Assembly: GCA_029379215.1 (NCBI GenBank) | Contig: JAQYWO010000063.1 | Span: 1 to 33,435 of the forward strand | DNA: 33,435 nt | Reading direction: 5' to 3' | DNA from: Rhizonema sp. PD37 | GTDB lineage: Bacteria; Cyanobacteriota; Cyanobacteriia; Cyanobacteriales; Nostocaceae | Shown: piece after piece, positions 15,866 through 22,737 of the stretch | How positions within the stretch are numbered: position 1 is the first letter of the stretch | Layout of the letters: each line of letters starts with the position of its first letter | Made by a program: the position numbers and the translations under genes | The notes under the pieces: model-generated | The model's input: only the letters and a program-made list of their open reading frames with translations | Databases searched by the model: none | What the model was told of the DNA's origin: nothing

Positions 15866-16372
15866 ATGCGCGATCGCCTCCAAGAACTGGAGATAGAGAA
15901 TGGTCGTCTAAGGTTAGAGCATCTCGATGAGGAAATCTTGATTGAAATCCGCGATCGCATCTTAGATAACTGGCGTCTTGCCCGTCAGTCTGAAAAATTA
16001 GATCGCATAAAGAAAGCTCTAGATCAGTTCATTCGCCAAATTACAAATCCTGGTAGCGACCTACCTAAAAAGAACTACCCAAAAGATAGTCTTGCTTGGG
16101 TAATTGATGCTGCTGTGGAGGAATTTGAAAAAGATGGAGATCGCGATCGGTTCTTCAATGCATTACAGGAAGTCGCTGTTCAGGTTAACTTGCTTGTAAA
16201 ACGTGAACCAATTCTACTCAGCCAAAAGAAAAATCACGAAAGTTGGAACGTGTACTCACTCAAGCGGCAGGAATGGTGCAAGCTCGCGACATGGGAGCCT
16301 TTACATACTGCATCATTTATCTTAAAAGCCTGTCGGGCACTGGATCGCGAGAAAAAGCAGAATCGGAAATAG
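15866..16372 (+). CDS. Coiled-coil hypothetical protein, 168 aa
   Basis: Starts at ATG 15,866 (MRDRLQELEIENGRLRLEHLDEEIL), a coiled coil, followed by a helical domain of unknown function. Its frame is open upstream to 15,782, reading ...ATPTLKPEDRAELQEIQEM, which looks coding and carries no start codon. This, and the coiled coil that ends the preceding RHH protein, suggests either a decayed or programmed frameshift joining the two, giving an RHH-coiled-coil-helical protein. Several HIP1 sites. A plasmid partition or copy-control accessory role would fit, but I cannot assign one. Confidence 0.6.
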   Translation: MRDRLQELEIENGRLRLEHLDEEILIEIRDRILDNWRLARQSEKLDRIKKALDQFIRQITNPGSDLPKKNYPKDSLAWVIDAAVEEFEKDGDRDRFFNALQEVAVQVNLLVKREPILLSQKKNHESWNVYSLKRQEWCKLATWEPLHTASFILKACRALDREKKQNRK

Positions 16373-16524
16373 CCACAGGTACTCTGTGTTGCGATCGCTA
16401 ATTGTCGCTTAATTCGGTAATAACGTAGTATTTATAGTTATTTTTGTTACAATAAAAACACGTAATATGAGTAGTTCTATAAAGTCAATGCGATGCGGAT
16501 CGCAATAATTCCATAAAGAAAAAA

Positions 16525-16544
16525 CCTCATTTGTCTCAATGAGG
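16525..16544 (-). terminator. Short terminator hairpin
   Basis: CCTCATT (16,525-16,531) and AATGAGG (16,538-16,544) with a 6-base loop. On the minus strand it is followed by six T residues, as an intrinsic terminator reading left. Confidence 0.55.
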
Positions 16545-16620
16545 CTTCTCTTTCAGATTGTGCTAATATTTGCTAAGTGTCCGGGTACTATAAAAGATTA
16601 CAGAAACAAATAACCTATCA

Positions 16621-16648
16621 AACCCCCTGAGGCAAATCTCAGGGGGTT
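16621..16648 (-). terminator. 11-bp perfect hairpin at end of minus-strand gene train
   Basis: Arms 16,621-16,631 (AACCCCCTGAG) and 16,638-16,648 (CTCAGGGGGTT), 6-base loop. It begins four bases beyond the stop of the gene ending at 16,653, so it is the likely terminator of the whole minus-strand train. Confidence 0.65.
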
Positions 16649-16652
16649 CTTG

Positions 16653-17039
16653 TTAACCAATGCCGACAGCCATTAGTCTGTAAGTGTAGTTTGGAGGCAA
16701 AGTCGAACAATCTTTATGGATACCTTCATTTAAACCTTCCCAATCGATAGTCGTCACGAACAGCGGTATCCATCCTTTCTTGCGACAGTTCGAGTAACTC
16801 TCGCTGAATTGCTTGCGAACTCGCTCCTTGATCCAATGAGTCGTCAAGACTTTAAAATCTACAGGGGCAACATCAATTTTTTGTTTTGTATATTTTGATG
16901 AGTAAAGAATCATGCAGGGCTGTTCGTAAAAAATCTGCGCTTTCTTCCACTCAGAAGAAACAATATTTCGATAATTAATATCGTTGGTAGTTTCTTCAAA
17001 AGCGAGCGCCATTTGATCAATCATTGTTGGCTTTTTCAT
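16653..17039 (-). CDS. Hypothetical protein, 128 aa
   Basis: Not recognised. Soluble, mixed alpha/beta, with no signal peptide or membrane helix. The middle (WIKERVRKQFSESYSNCRKKGWIPLFVTTIDWEGL) is basic then strand-like. It is the last gene of the minus-strand train, followed closely by a terminator hairpin. No clear Shine-Dalgarno before ATG 17,039. A 13-bp inverted repeat (17,072-17,119) separates it from the gene upstream. Confidence 0.5.
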   Translation of the reverse strand: MKKPTMIDQMALAFEETTNDINYRNIVSSEWKKAQIFYEQPCMILYSSKYTKQKIDVAPVDFKVLTTHWIKERVRKQFSESYSNCRKKGWIPLFVTTIDWEGLNEGIHKDCSTLPPNYTYRLMAVGIG

Positions 17040-17071
17040 TACAAAAATAAATAGCCTATGTTTTCATTATA

Positions 17072-17119
17072 CAAATCAATAAAGACTCGTGACATAAGCC
17101 ACGAAGCTTTATTGATTTG
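17072..17119. other. Nested inverted repeat between two small genes
   Basis: Outer arms CAAATCAATAAAG (17,072-17,084) and CTTTATTGATTTG (17,107-17,119) are perfect; an inner TCGTG/CACGA pair extends the structure. No U tract. It may terminate, attenuate or stabilise the transcript reading leftwards. Confidence 0.55.
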
Positions 17120-17133
17120 AACAGCGATCGCTC

Positions 17134-17385
17134 TTATTCTTTTTCAGAATCCATTAACTTTTTTTGTCGGATATTTTCTTGTTGTAATGCTTCGCGGAGA
17201 AGATTACAACAATGCTCAACTGTATATTGTGTGATCGGTAATGTCTTCGTAGATTCAGTTCTCATTTTGCTTCCTGTCGTTCCGCTAACCCGATAAGTGA
17301 GCGATTTTAATTCAAATATTTTTCCGTCAACTAGCATAAATGATTTGAAGCGAGGTTTCGGCGGTGGTTTAACTTGGTATCTCAT
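17134..17385 (-). CDS. Small hypothetical protein, 83 aa
   Basis: Not recognised. Basic N-terminus (MRYQVKPPPKPRFKSFMLVDGK) then a helical C-terminus. The ATG is four bases after the upstream gene's stop, and its ribosome binding site (GGAGGA) lies inside the final codons of that gene, so the pair is translationally coupled. Confidence 0.5.
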   Translation of the reverse strand: MRYQVKPPPKPRFKSFMLVDGKIFELKSLTYRVSGTTGSKMRTESTKTLPITQYTVEHCCNLLREALQQENIRQKKLMDSEKE

Positions 17386-17389
17386 TTGA

Positions 17390-17611
17390 TTAATCTTCCT
17401 CCGACTCTTTGTTTACTTGTTCCATTTCTTCAAAATATTTGTCTATCCCATTTTTCAAAACGACTGCTACCGATATGCATCCACATAAAAGAACACGATT
17501 TTGCTCAGTCATCCAGTTGTAATCTACTAGTGCATCGTTCGTTAGACCTACTACTCCAATTACATCATAGATATCGCGAATGTATTGCGTCTTCACTCGT
17601 TTCGGTATCAT
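17390..17611 (-). CDS. Small hypothetical protein, 73 aa
   Basis: Not recognised. Strong Shine-Dalgarno AAAGGAG before ATG 17,611. It begins basic (MIPKRVKTQYIRDIY), has a hydrophobic middle (RVLLCGCISVAVVLKNGI) that could be a buried or membrane helix, and ends acidic (EEMEQVNKESEED). Its upstream side (17,612-17,954) has no protein gene and holds a tRNA-like segment and the GCCGTG cluster. Confidence 0.5.
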   Translation of the reverse strand: MIPKRVKTQYIRDIYDVIGVVGLTNDALVDYNWMTEQNRVLLCGCISVAVVLKNGIDKYFEEMEQVNKESEED

Positions 17612-17656
17612 GTTCCATCTCCTTTTTTTGTTTAATTTAGCCAGTTTTTTCTGGCA

Positions 17657-17706
17657 GAGTGGCTCGCGGAATTGAACCGCATATCAAGCCTTTAACTTAT
17701 CCACTT
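17657..17706 (-). other. tRNA-like segment (3' half)
   Basis: On the minus strand, TGCGG-TTCAATT-CCGCG has the form of a tRNA T arm, with T54 T55 C56 and A58 in place. It is followed by AGCCACT, which pairs with AGTGGAT about 48 bases upstream at six of seven positions. AAG-TTAAAGG-CTT can form a short anticodon-like stem-loop. A D arm and a full-length tRNA body are missing, so it is not a normal tRNA. A short GCCAG/CTGGC hairpin with an A6/T6 loop follows. Confidence 0.3.
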
Positions 17707-17764
17707 AATAGAATCGCATTGAGATTACCTAATAAAAACGTGCTGTCGTAACGGCGATCGCACC

Positions 17765-17951
17765 TGCCGTGACCGCTGCCGTGGCTTGCCGTGATGCCGT
17801 GGAGTGCCGTGACCGCTGCCGTGGCTACGGCACATACTGCGTAAGGAATGCCGTGATTCTGCCGTGATGCCGTGCCGTGGTGTCGTGGCTCTGCCGTGGC
17901 AGTTTTGAGGTATTTTTAGCTATCTGGAGAATCACGGCATCACGACAGCGA
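17765..17951. repeat. Dense cluster of GCCGTG direct repeats
   Basis: Eleven plus-strand copies of GCCGTG lie between 17,766 and 17,898 (17,766, 17,778, 17,788, 17,796, 17,806, 17,818, 17,850, 17,861, 17,869, 17,874, 17,893), plus GTCGTG variants and inverse CACGGC or CACGAC copies near 17,934-17,945. A 22-base stretch at 17,765 recurs at 17,805. It lies just beyond the stop of the ATPase gene. The clustering is typical of an origin, transfer or partition site, or a heavily bound regulatory site. Confidence 0.85.
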
Positions 17952-17954
17952 CGC

Positions 17955-19457
17955 TCACCACTCTGATTTTGACCAACTATCTTTTCCATCAAAAATAAGA
18001 TGATTAGTAGCCACCAATTCTGTCAAGCTAATAATTAAAAGTATGTCATCCAGTCCAGCGAGTCTGTCTGCTTTTTTCATATCTCGGAGTGTTTTGGGTT
18101 CTTTCGTCTTGGTGGCATTGAAATAATCGAGTACCTGCTGCGCTCGCTCTGATAACTCTGACTTAGTTGTTTCATCCTGAGATTTACTATTAGTAAAGCT
18201 ATCTTCTAACTGCTCAATTACTTTATTCTCTGGTTTGTATTCTGCTAAATGCTTGCGGGTGTCGCGGTCATATCCTGAGTAATTCTTAAGTTGAGGCATC
18301 ATGTACCAGCGTCCAGTCTTGCCGTAATAAACAGCACGTCCTGTTTCTGAGTTTTCAATCAAATCGGAAACTTCATCGAGTGATAGCTGCTTAAAAATCT
18401 TGGCTGACTTCCATTGTGCGATCGCTCCAATATTCTCAGAAAAAGCTATTACGACAGAAGTCATTTGACTTGTTGTGCAAAGATTTAGCGATGCACCACT
18501 CACATAAGGACTTTGCATCATGAACCAAACGTTTCTACCTGCTGAATCTCCCCCAGAGGTGTAAGAGGTTAATTTGTCAACAAGCAGTGTCGATTTAGCT
18601 TGCTGCAATTTATTTCCTAGCATTGTTCCCTCGTCAATTACCAGCAAAGTTCGCTCGTTGCTTTGGGCATACTTCGAGTATTCATCAAAGGCAGATTCTG
18701 CCCAAGCAGCAACTGAATTTGGCTTAGCATCCATTGAAGAAAACTGCTTAACTACATCGCAGCAATCAAAGTACCCAGTTTCCTTCAGATCTGCTTTTGG
18801 ATCAATTACAAAAACTTTCAACAACGGATGTTTTCGCTTTGCTTCTCTTATGGCGTTAGAAACGAGAATACCTTTGCCAGAGCCGGGAATTCCAACAACA
18901 ATAGTATTAGTGATGCGATCGCTCATCTCACTAATAATGTCAATCTTGGCAGAAGACAAAGGGTCATATTTTTCAATAACTGCCGTAGATGGAATATTAA
19001 TTGCATGCAGTTGAGTTGTAGTTTCGACTGTAGTTGTCGGTAAGGGAGGTAGCTCCTGTTGCGTCCTGGTTGCGAACTCCTCTACAAATTCCCATGCATC
19101 AGGAGATAATGGCATCCCCTCCTCATCCGCGAATTGTAGTTCTGCCATGATTTTCTCGTCACCAACCTGACGACGGTAAGCACGGAAATCAGAAGACTTA
19201 AGAACGTGGGCGAGGCATCCATTGTGTGTGATGAGTTTCTTGTTTTTGTCCGCAGCGAAAGCGCTTTGGATGCCTTTTGTCAAACAATATCCAGCGAGAA
19301 CAACGCCAAGTAGTGGAGTTGTGGCGCTAGCAAGCAACCCACCACAAACGATGCCAGCTACTATTAAATGTCCAGAGCGATCACTAAGGTTGTCTTTGAG
19401 GGCGATTGCGCCCCACTCTTCAGGATTTTTGTCTAAGTTAACATTGAATCTAGACAT
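17955..19457 (-). CDS. Membrane-anchored P-loop ATPase, VirD4/HerA/packaging-like
   Basis: About 500 residues (512 if ATG 19,493 is used). Using the longer numbering, two hydrophobic segments at about 43-80 anchor it in the membrane. Walker A is GIPGSGKG (201-208) and Walker B LLVIDE (283-288), followed by a sensor-like segment RNVWFMMQSPYVSGASLN. Such enzymes drive DNA or protein transfer, as in VirD4/TraG coupling proteins, FtsK/HerA translocases and viral packaging ATPases; I cannot tell which. ATG 19,457 (MSRFNVNLDK) is chosen, because the alternative runs through a hairpin holding a Shine-Dalgarno (19,475-19,491). It is the largest gene of the minus-strand train and lies next to the GCCGTG cluster. 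Confidence 0.72.
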   Translation of the reverse strand: MSRFNVNLDKNPEEWGAIALKDNLSDRSGHLIVAGIVCGGLLASATTPLLGVVLAGYCLTKGIQSAFAADKNKKLITHNGCLAHVLKSSDFRAYRRQVGDEKIMAELQFADEEGMPLSPDAWEFVEEFATRTQQELPPLPTTTVETTTQLHAINIPSTAVIEKYDPLSSAKIDIISEMSDRITNTIVVGIPGSGKGILVSNAIREAKRKHPLLKVFVIDPKADLKETGYFDCCDVVKQFSSMDAKPNSVAAWAESAFDEYSKYAQSNERTLLVIDEGTMLGNKLQQAKSTLLVDKLTSYTSGGDSAGRNVWFMMQSPYVSGASLNLCTTSQMTSVVIAFSENIGAIAQWKSAKIFKQLSLDEVSDLIENSETGRAVYYGKTGRWYMMPQLKNYSGYDRDTRKHLAEYKPENKVIEQLEDSFTNSKSQDETTKSELSERAQQVLDYFNATKTKEPKTLRDMKKADRLAGLDDILLIISLTELVATNHLIFDGKDSWSKSEW

Positions 19458-19474
19458 ACTCTTATATTTTTTAA

Positions 19475-19491
19475 GCCCCCTCCTTGGGGGC
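19475..19491 (-). promoter_or_regulatory. Hairpin holding a Shine-Dalgarno in its loop
   Basis: On the minus strand, GCCCCC-AAGGA-GGGGGC is a 6-bp stem with AAGGA at the loop and GGAGG running into the right arm. It sits between the stop of the 242-aa gene and ATG 19,457. It may control translation of the ATPase, or simply lie in its coding start if ATG 19,493 is used. Confidence 0.45.
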
Positions 19492-19513
19492 ATGTAGTTA
19501 TTTATACTTTTAG

Positions 19514-20242
19514 TTATTGCTTATCTGCTGCTCGTTTCATTGTGAACGCCAACTTTCCAACCCAAAGAAGTAACATTATTGAGATTTCCACGCCAAACAG
19601 GGTTGTGAGAGCCAACAGGAGATTACTGAAATCGATCTTGTTCCATTGCCCGGTGCTTAAGACATAGAAGAAATCAGTTATTCGCCCTGATTTCACAGGC
19701 GAATAGTTCCAAAAACAAATACAGAAATCCAAGGCATAGGCAATCGCCCGAACTTTGGCTAGATTCTCTAGGAATGCGACTGGCAGCTTATTGTAGACTT
19801 CCTTCAAACCTCGAACTGTTGGGTCATCATCGTGTTTCGTGGCATACTTCCTACCTGATTCTGCATCTCCGATAACTTCCTCAAGGAAGCCAGCGTGATT
19901 GTATAGCACGACTGGCAGCACCTCAATAATTTGGAAAACTCCCCAGAGTGCTACTCCACAAACAAGAGTTACCAGTCCTCCACCAGCTGCGGCGATCGCA
20001 TTGACAATCGGTATTGATGCCAAAAACTGAAGCACAAATCTGTCTAAAAACTTCAAACCAAGATGTTTTACAAGGTTTACGTAAGGGCGAACGTTTGCGA
20101 AAGCGATTGCACCTGCTGCAACTAACGTGACTAGCCAGAGCGCTTTGAATATCCATCTGGGGTGTGTGGTAGTCGTTCTTTGTCTTTGTCCTCCCGCTGC
20201 ACCACTAGAAGTACCGGGATTATTAGGTTTCTTGCTGTACAT
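19514..20242 (-). CDS. Polytopic membrane protein, 242 aa
   Basis: Ser/Thr/Gly-rich N-terminus, then hydrophobic segments: WIFKALWLVTLVAAGAIAFA, FVLQFLASIPIVNAIAAAGG, LVTLVCGVALWGVFQIIEVLPVVLY, a later FCICFWNY region, and LLLALTTLFGVEISIMLLLWVGKLAF at the C-terminus. A central soluble loop (EEVIGDAESGRKYATKHDDDPTVRG) is charged. It lies between the ATPase and a single-pass membrane protein gene, with AAGG before its ATG. Probably a membrane partner of the ATPase. No family is recognised. Confidence 0.65.
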   Translation of the reverse strand: MYSKKPNNPGTSSGAAGGQRQRTTTTHPRWIFKALWLVTLVAAGAIAFANVRPYVNLVKHLGLKFLDRFVLQFLASIPIVNAIAAAGGGLVTLVCGVALWGVFQIIEVLPVVLYNHAGFLEEVIGDAESGRKYATKHDDDPTVRGLKEVYNKLPVAFLENLAKVRAIAYALDFCICFWNYSPVKSGRITDFFYVLSTGQWNKIDFSNLLLALTTLFGVEISIMLLLWVGKLAFTMKRAADKQ

Positions 20243-20248
20243 TATTTG

Positions 20249-20743
20249 TTACCTTGCAGGTGTATTGTAGAAAACTCTTGCGCCGTGGATTTTGCGAATA
20301 AGATTGATTGCTAGCTGCCGATCGCCAGTAAATGCGAAGCTGTCTGCCACTGGAATTCCCTCGGCGTTGTTCTTCAATATCGCTGTATTGCCATTGGCAT
20401 CACAAACAACAGTGCCTTCCGGCAAGTAAGCTCTAGAGGTTCTGTCTAAAACAGGTTGTCCCTTAACGAGAGACGCAAGGTTGCGTGGACTATTTGAAAC
20501 AACAACAATGGTGCAGCCATCCTTGTATCGTTGTCCGGCGATCGCTGCTCGCTCCTTTGCTGTCTCGGCGTTTTCTTGCAGTATTCGTACTGCTGCCGCG
20601 CTTTCAGAAATTCTGCTGCGATCAGCTGATAAAGAGTTCATGCTTCGCTGTATGTCATTGTGTCCGAAGATTGCTGTCACACAAGCTATTCCGGCAAAGA
20701 TGTACTCGGTTTTATGTCTTCTGATATGTTTTCTGTTAACCAT
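20249..20743 (-). CDS. Single-pass membrane protein with coiled coil, 164 aa
   Basis: A short basic N-terminus (MVNRKHIRRHKTEYIF) precedes a membrane segment (AGIACVTAIFG). Residues 30-70 are a coiled coil (MNSLSADRSRISESAAAVRILQENAETAKERAAI). The rest is a small beta-rich domain (CTIVVVSNSPRNLASLVKGQPVLDRTSRAYLPEGTVVCDANGNTAIL). The type II topology places that domain outside the cytoplasm, a layout used by pseudopilin- or VirB-like assembly factors. The stop is six bases from the next start. Confidence 0.6.
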   Translation of the reverse strand: MVNRKHIRRHKTEYIFAGIACVTAIFGHNDIQRSMNSLSADRSRISESAAAVRILQENAETAKERAAIAGQRYKDGCTIVVVSNSPRNLASLVKGQPVLDRTSRAYLPEGTVVCDANGNTAILKNNAEGIPVADSFAFTGDRQLAINLIRKIHGARVFYNTPAR

Positions 20744-20753
20744 GATATTTCGT

Positions 20754-20774
20754 CGGGGCAGTATTACTACCCCG
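20754..20774 (-). other. 21-base palindrome between two genes
   Basis: CGGGG-c-AGTA-t-TACT-a-CCCCG (nine of ten arm positions pair). It lies between the stop at 20,782 and the start at 20,743, with no U tract. It may set transcript levels between upstream and downstream genes. Confidence 0.45.
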
Positions 20775-20781
20775 ATTGTTT

Positions 20782-21060
20782 TTACAAATTAGCGATTAAG
20801 AATTGGGCAAGTCCAAGTTGATTCCCAAAAGTCAATTCATCAAGGCGCTCACACACTGGGGTTATAGTGTCAGCAACATCGTGTGGATTGTAGTTCTCAC
20901 TCGCGTCGGCTGTGATAATCCCAGTTACATAGGACAAAAGCCATAGCTTTTCGGATTGTGTCAATTCTTCAAAATATGTGCCCCAACTTGATTCCATGTC
21001 TCCCAAAAGTCCGCCGTCACCTGGGGTGTAGCCAGTAAATCTGCCTAAAGGTTGTCCCAT
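20782..21060 (-). CDS. Small acidic hypothetical protein, 92 aa
   Basis: Not recognised. Starts at ATG 21,058-21,060 (MGQPLGRFTGYTPGDGGLLGDM), preceded by AAGAAG. The frame continues upstream to ATG 21,171, but that extension crosses HIP1 sites and overlaps the next gene, so it is judged non-coding. Soluble and helical towards the C-terminus (LTQSEKLWLLSYVTGIITADASENYNPHDVADTITPVCERL). Confidence 0.55.
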   Translation of the reverse strand: MGQPLGRFTGYTPGDGGLLGDMESSWGTYFEELTQSEKLWLLSYVTGIITADASENYNPHDVADTITPVCERLDELTFGNQLGLAQFLIANL

Positions 21061-21148
21061 GATAAAATCTTCTTGTGTGTTTGCTTGCTGTAGATGCACC
21101 CTGGAGAGGCGATCGCAATTGATTGGTACTCGCTGCGATCGCTCTCCC

Positions 21149-21391
21149 TTATCCCTGGTAAATGCTGTCATCGGACATTATGTCTCCAGTTCTGAGAATG
21201 TTTTCTTCAGAAAAGTACGCGTCAACAAATTTGTAAACTAATTTGATGATCGCGGCTTCCGCTTCGTCGTACTCTTCCTGAACCATTGCCGCAATTAACG
21301 GCTCACATCTGCAATAATCGATTGTGGAAAGCAGATCGCCGAGTTCGCTACGTAATTCCTGTTTGGTCATTGCTTGACACGGTTGACACAT
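21149..21391 (-). CDS. Small acidic protein with CxxC, 80 aa
   Basis: Not recognised. Begins MCQPCQAMTKQELRSELGDLL; the CxxC may bind metal or be incidental if the inner Met is the start. The rest is an acidic helical domain (EPLIAAMVQEEYDEAEAAIIKLVYKFVDAYFSEENIL). No membrane helix. It follows the 68-aa gene in the train. Confidence 0.5.
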   Translation of the reverse strand: MCQPCQAMTKQELRSELGDLLSTIDYCRCEPLIAAMVQEEYDEAEAAIIKLVYKFVDAYFSEENILRTGDIMSDDSIYQG

Positions 21392-21470
21392 CTTCTTGGT
21401 TTCTCGTAAGTTCGTTAATTTTTCGTTGAAGTTTCATTGTTTTGAAGATGCACAAGCCGATAAATCTGTC

Positions 21471-21677
21471 TTACTCTCGCAATCCTTCGCGTTCTGGCGC
21501 GACCGAGTCAACATATCGCAGTTCGTTTCGTGAAAGCCGGAGTAAATTGCCGCGTAGACTCCTAAAGATAAAGCAGCGATTACCGCGTGTCATATATGAG
21601 ATGTGAGAGAAAATAAAAACTTGATTGCGGTATGAGTACTTGCTGTACCGTTGCAGCAATTTGGGATTAAAAATCAT
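21471..21677 (-). CDS. Small basic hypothetical protein, 68 aa
   Basis: The start ATG overlaps the previous gene's TGA (ATGA) and has a strong AAGGAG ribosome binding site, so the start is well supported. The protein is basic and Arg/Tyr-rich (RYSKYSYRNQVFIFSHISYMTRGNRCFIFRSLRGNLLRLSRNELRYV), with no recognised domain. The composition is unusual and could reflect decay or a nucleic-acid-binding role. Confidence 0.45.
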   Translation of the reverse strand: MIFNPKLLQRYSKYSYRNQVFIFSHISYMTRGNRCFIFRSLRGNLLRLSRNELRYVDSVAPEREGLRE

Positions 21678-21859
21678 GCTTTCTCCTTAGCAGCGGCGCG
21701 ACGAGTCGCCATAACCACTGTTTGAGTAATTGCACCAGCGCCTAGGAGGCAAGCGCCAGCAGTCACCATTGATTTTTGCTTACCGAGTAGTCCTCCGGTG
21801 AATCCCAGCGTAATTCCAGCGGCGATCGCGCCTAGCAGAATAACCTTGACTTTCTTCAT
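21674..21859 (-). CDS. Small two-helix membrane protein, 61 aa
   Basis: Start is ATG 21,857-21,859 (MKKVKVILLGAIAAGITLGF); the longer frame upstream is not coding. Two hydrophobic helices (VILLGAIAAGITLGFTGGLLG and MVTAGACLLGAGAITQTVVMA) are joined by a short basic loop, and the C-terminus is basic (TRRAAAKEKA). The size and shape recall VirB2-type pilins or filamentous phage coat proteins, but no processing site is clear. The next gene upstream encodes a shorter relative sharing AGxAITQ near its end. Confidence 0.6.
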   Translation of the reverse strand: MKKVKVILLGAIAAGITLGFTGGLLGKQKSMVTAGACLLGAGAITQTVVMATRRAAAKEKA

Positions 21860-21876
21860 ATAGATGCCTGATTGTT

Positions 21877-22029
21877 TTATTCTTTTTTGGTGATTTGGGT
21901 TATAGCGCCGCCAGCAATCAAAAGAGTACCAAGCGCGATCGCTGGCTTCCTTCCAGTGATAGACGGTAGTAAAAAACCGATTGCAACTGCAATCATCGTT
22001 GCGAAAACTGTAATTATTGCAATCTGCAT
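21877..22029 (-). CDS. Small two-helix membrane protein, 50 aa
   Basis: Too short for usual gene finders but clear: M at 22,027-22,029, QIAIITVFATMIAVAIGFLLP, SITGRKPAIALGTLLIAGGAITQITKKE, TAA at 21,877-21,879. Two hydrophobic helices are joined by a short basic loop, as in the 61-aa protein downstream, with which it shares AGGAITQ/AGAITQ. They look like paralogues, perhaps two subunits of the same membrane assembly. It lies between that gene and the 179-aa gene. Confidence 0.6.
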   Translation of the reverse strand: MQIAIITVFATMIAVAIGFLLPSITGRKPAIALGTLLIAGGAITQITKKE

Positions 22030-22043
22030 TTGAGTTTTGAGCG

Positions 22044-22583
22044 TCACTTTCCCATGAGGGACATAAGTTCAGCAATGGTCTGGTTCGTTTTGTTGGCAGA
22101 AGCTTGCATTTTCTGAACAGTATCATCATTGATATGTTTGGGGCAGACTCCCAGCAACTGGTGCATAGCGCCAACAAAAGCTTGCTGATCCGCCTCACTT
22201 TGTAGGTGTAGTGCATTGTTCAGTTCCAGGCGCTTAGACTCCACAATGCCGAGGATTGCTCGGTTTTTTGCAGTTGTCAACGCATCAATCATTTGGATTT
22301 CTTGGTGAATTTGCAATGCCAACGGAAAACCCAAAACTTCGCTGGCATTCTCAACGAGCTTTTGCTGCAATGGTAGCGCCATCTCTTCGGGATTTACTGG
22401 CGTGATCGCACGCCCTTCGGGCAATGCTGTATTGATGTTTTGGACGCTTTGCTCAATAAGGCTGTACTCCGAATCGCTGATTTCTTTGCAGCTATCCCAA
22501 TCATCGCGGACATCTGCCAAAATCATGCGTACTTCATCGGTATTCAGTCCAGTCTTTAAACAAACATGGTCAATCAAAAACAT
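22044..22583 (-). CDS. Hypothetical protein, 179 aa, first of the gene train
   Basis: Not recognised. Strong GAGGAG ribosome binding site before ATG 22,583. Fully helical and soluble; the first 30 residues (MFLIDHVCLKTGLNTDEVRMILADVRDDW) resemble a small HTH-like segment, the remainder long amphipathic helices (LQQKLVENASEVLGFPLALQIHQEIQMIDALTTAKNRAILGIVESKRLELNNAL). It is the first gene of the minus-strand train, preceded by a 16-base palindrome (22,610-22,625) that may be an operator. Confidence 0.55.
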   Translation of the reverse strand: MFLIDHVCLKTGLNTDEVRMILADVRDDWDSCKEISDSEYSLIEQSVQNINTALPEGRAITPVNPEEMALPLQQKLVENASEVLGFPLALQIHQEIQMIDALTTAKNRAILGIVESKRLELNNALHLQSEADQQAFVGAMHQLLGVCPKHINDDTVQKMQASANKTNQTIAELMSLMGK

Positions 22584-22609
22584 ATATTTTTCTCCTCGTT
22601 AGCTGGTAG

Positions 22610-22625
22610 CTGGCAATATTGCCAG
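22610..22625. promoter_or_regulatory. Perfect 16-base palindrome CTGGCAATATTGCCAG
   Basis: It lies 27 bases upstream of the first gene of the train (start 22,583), overlapping the expected promoter. A likely operator for a dimeric regulator, such as the HTH protein encoded just to the right. Confidence 0.5.
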
Positions 22626-22737
22626 TTGCCAACTAATGTTGGTCGTGCCCCGTTACAGTCCCATGTGTCCCCTTGCCCTTGGTTGAGTGGTCGGTCAGCT
22701 ATTTTATTTTCATGGTTCAGAAGTTCAGAAAAGAAGA

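Noticed and set aside
16584..16596. 13-base word GGGTACTATAAAA also present at the window end (33,422), as possible attachment sites
   Set aside because: A 13-base match is expected by chance several times in a window this size, and nothing else supports it.
17765..17951. CRISPR or simple microsatellite
   Set aside because: The GCCGTG copies have irregular 5-32 base spacing and include inverse copies, unlike either.
18574..19014. 146-codon plus-strand frame opposite the ATPase
   Set aside because: Shadow of the minus-strand ATPase gene, whose Walker motifs fix the coding strand.
21860..22216. Long upstream extension of the 61-aa membrane protein
   Set aside because: It overlaps the 50-aa and 179-aa genes in another frame and is Cys/Trp/Arg-rich, unlike a real N-terminus.
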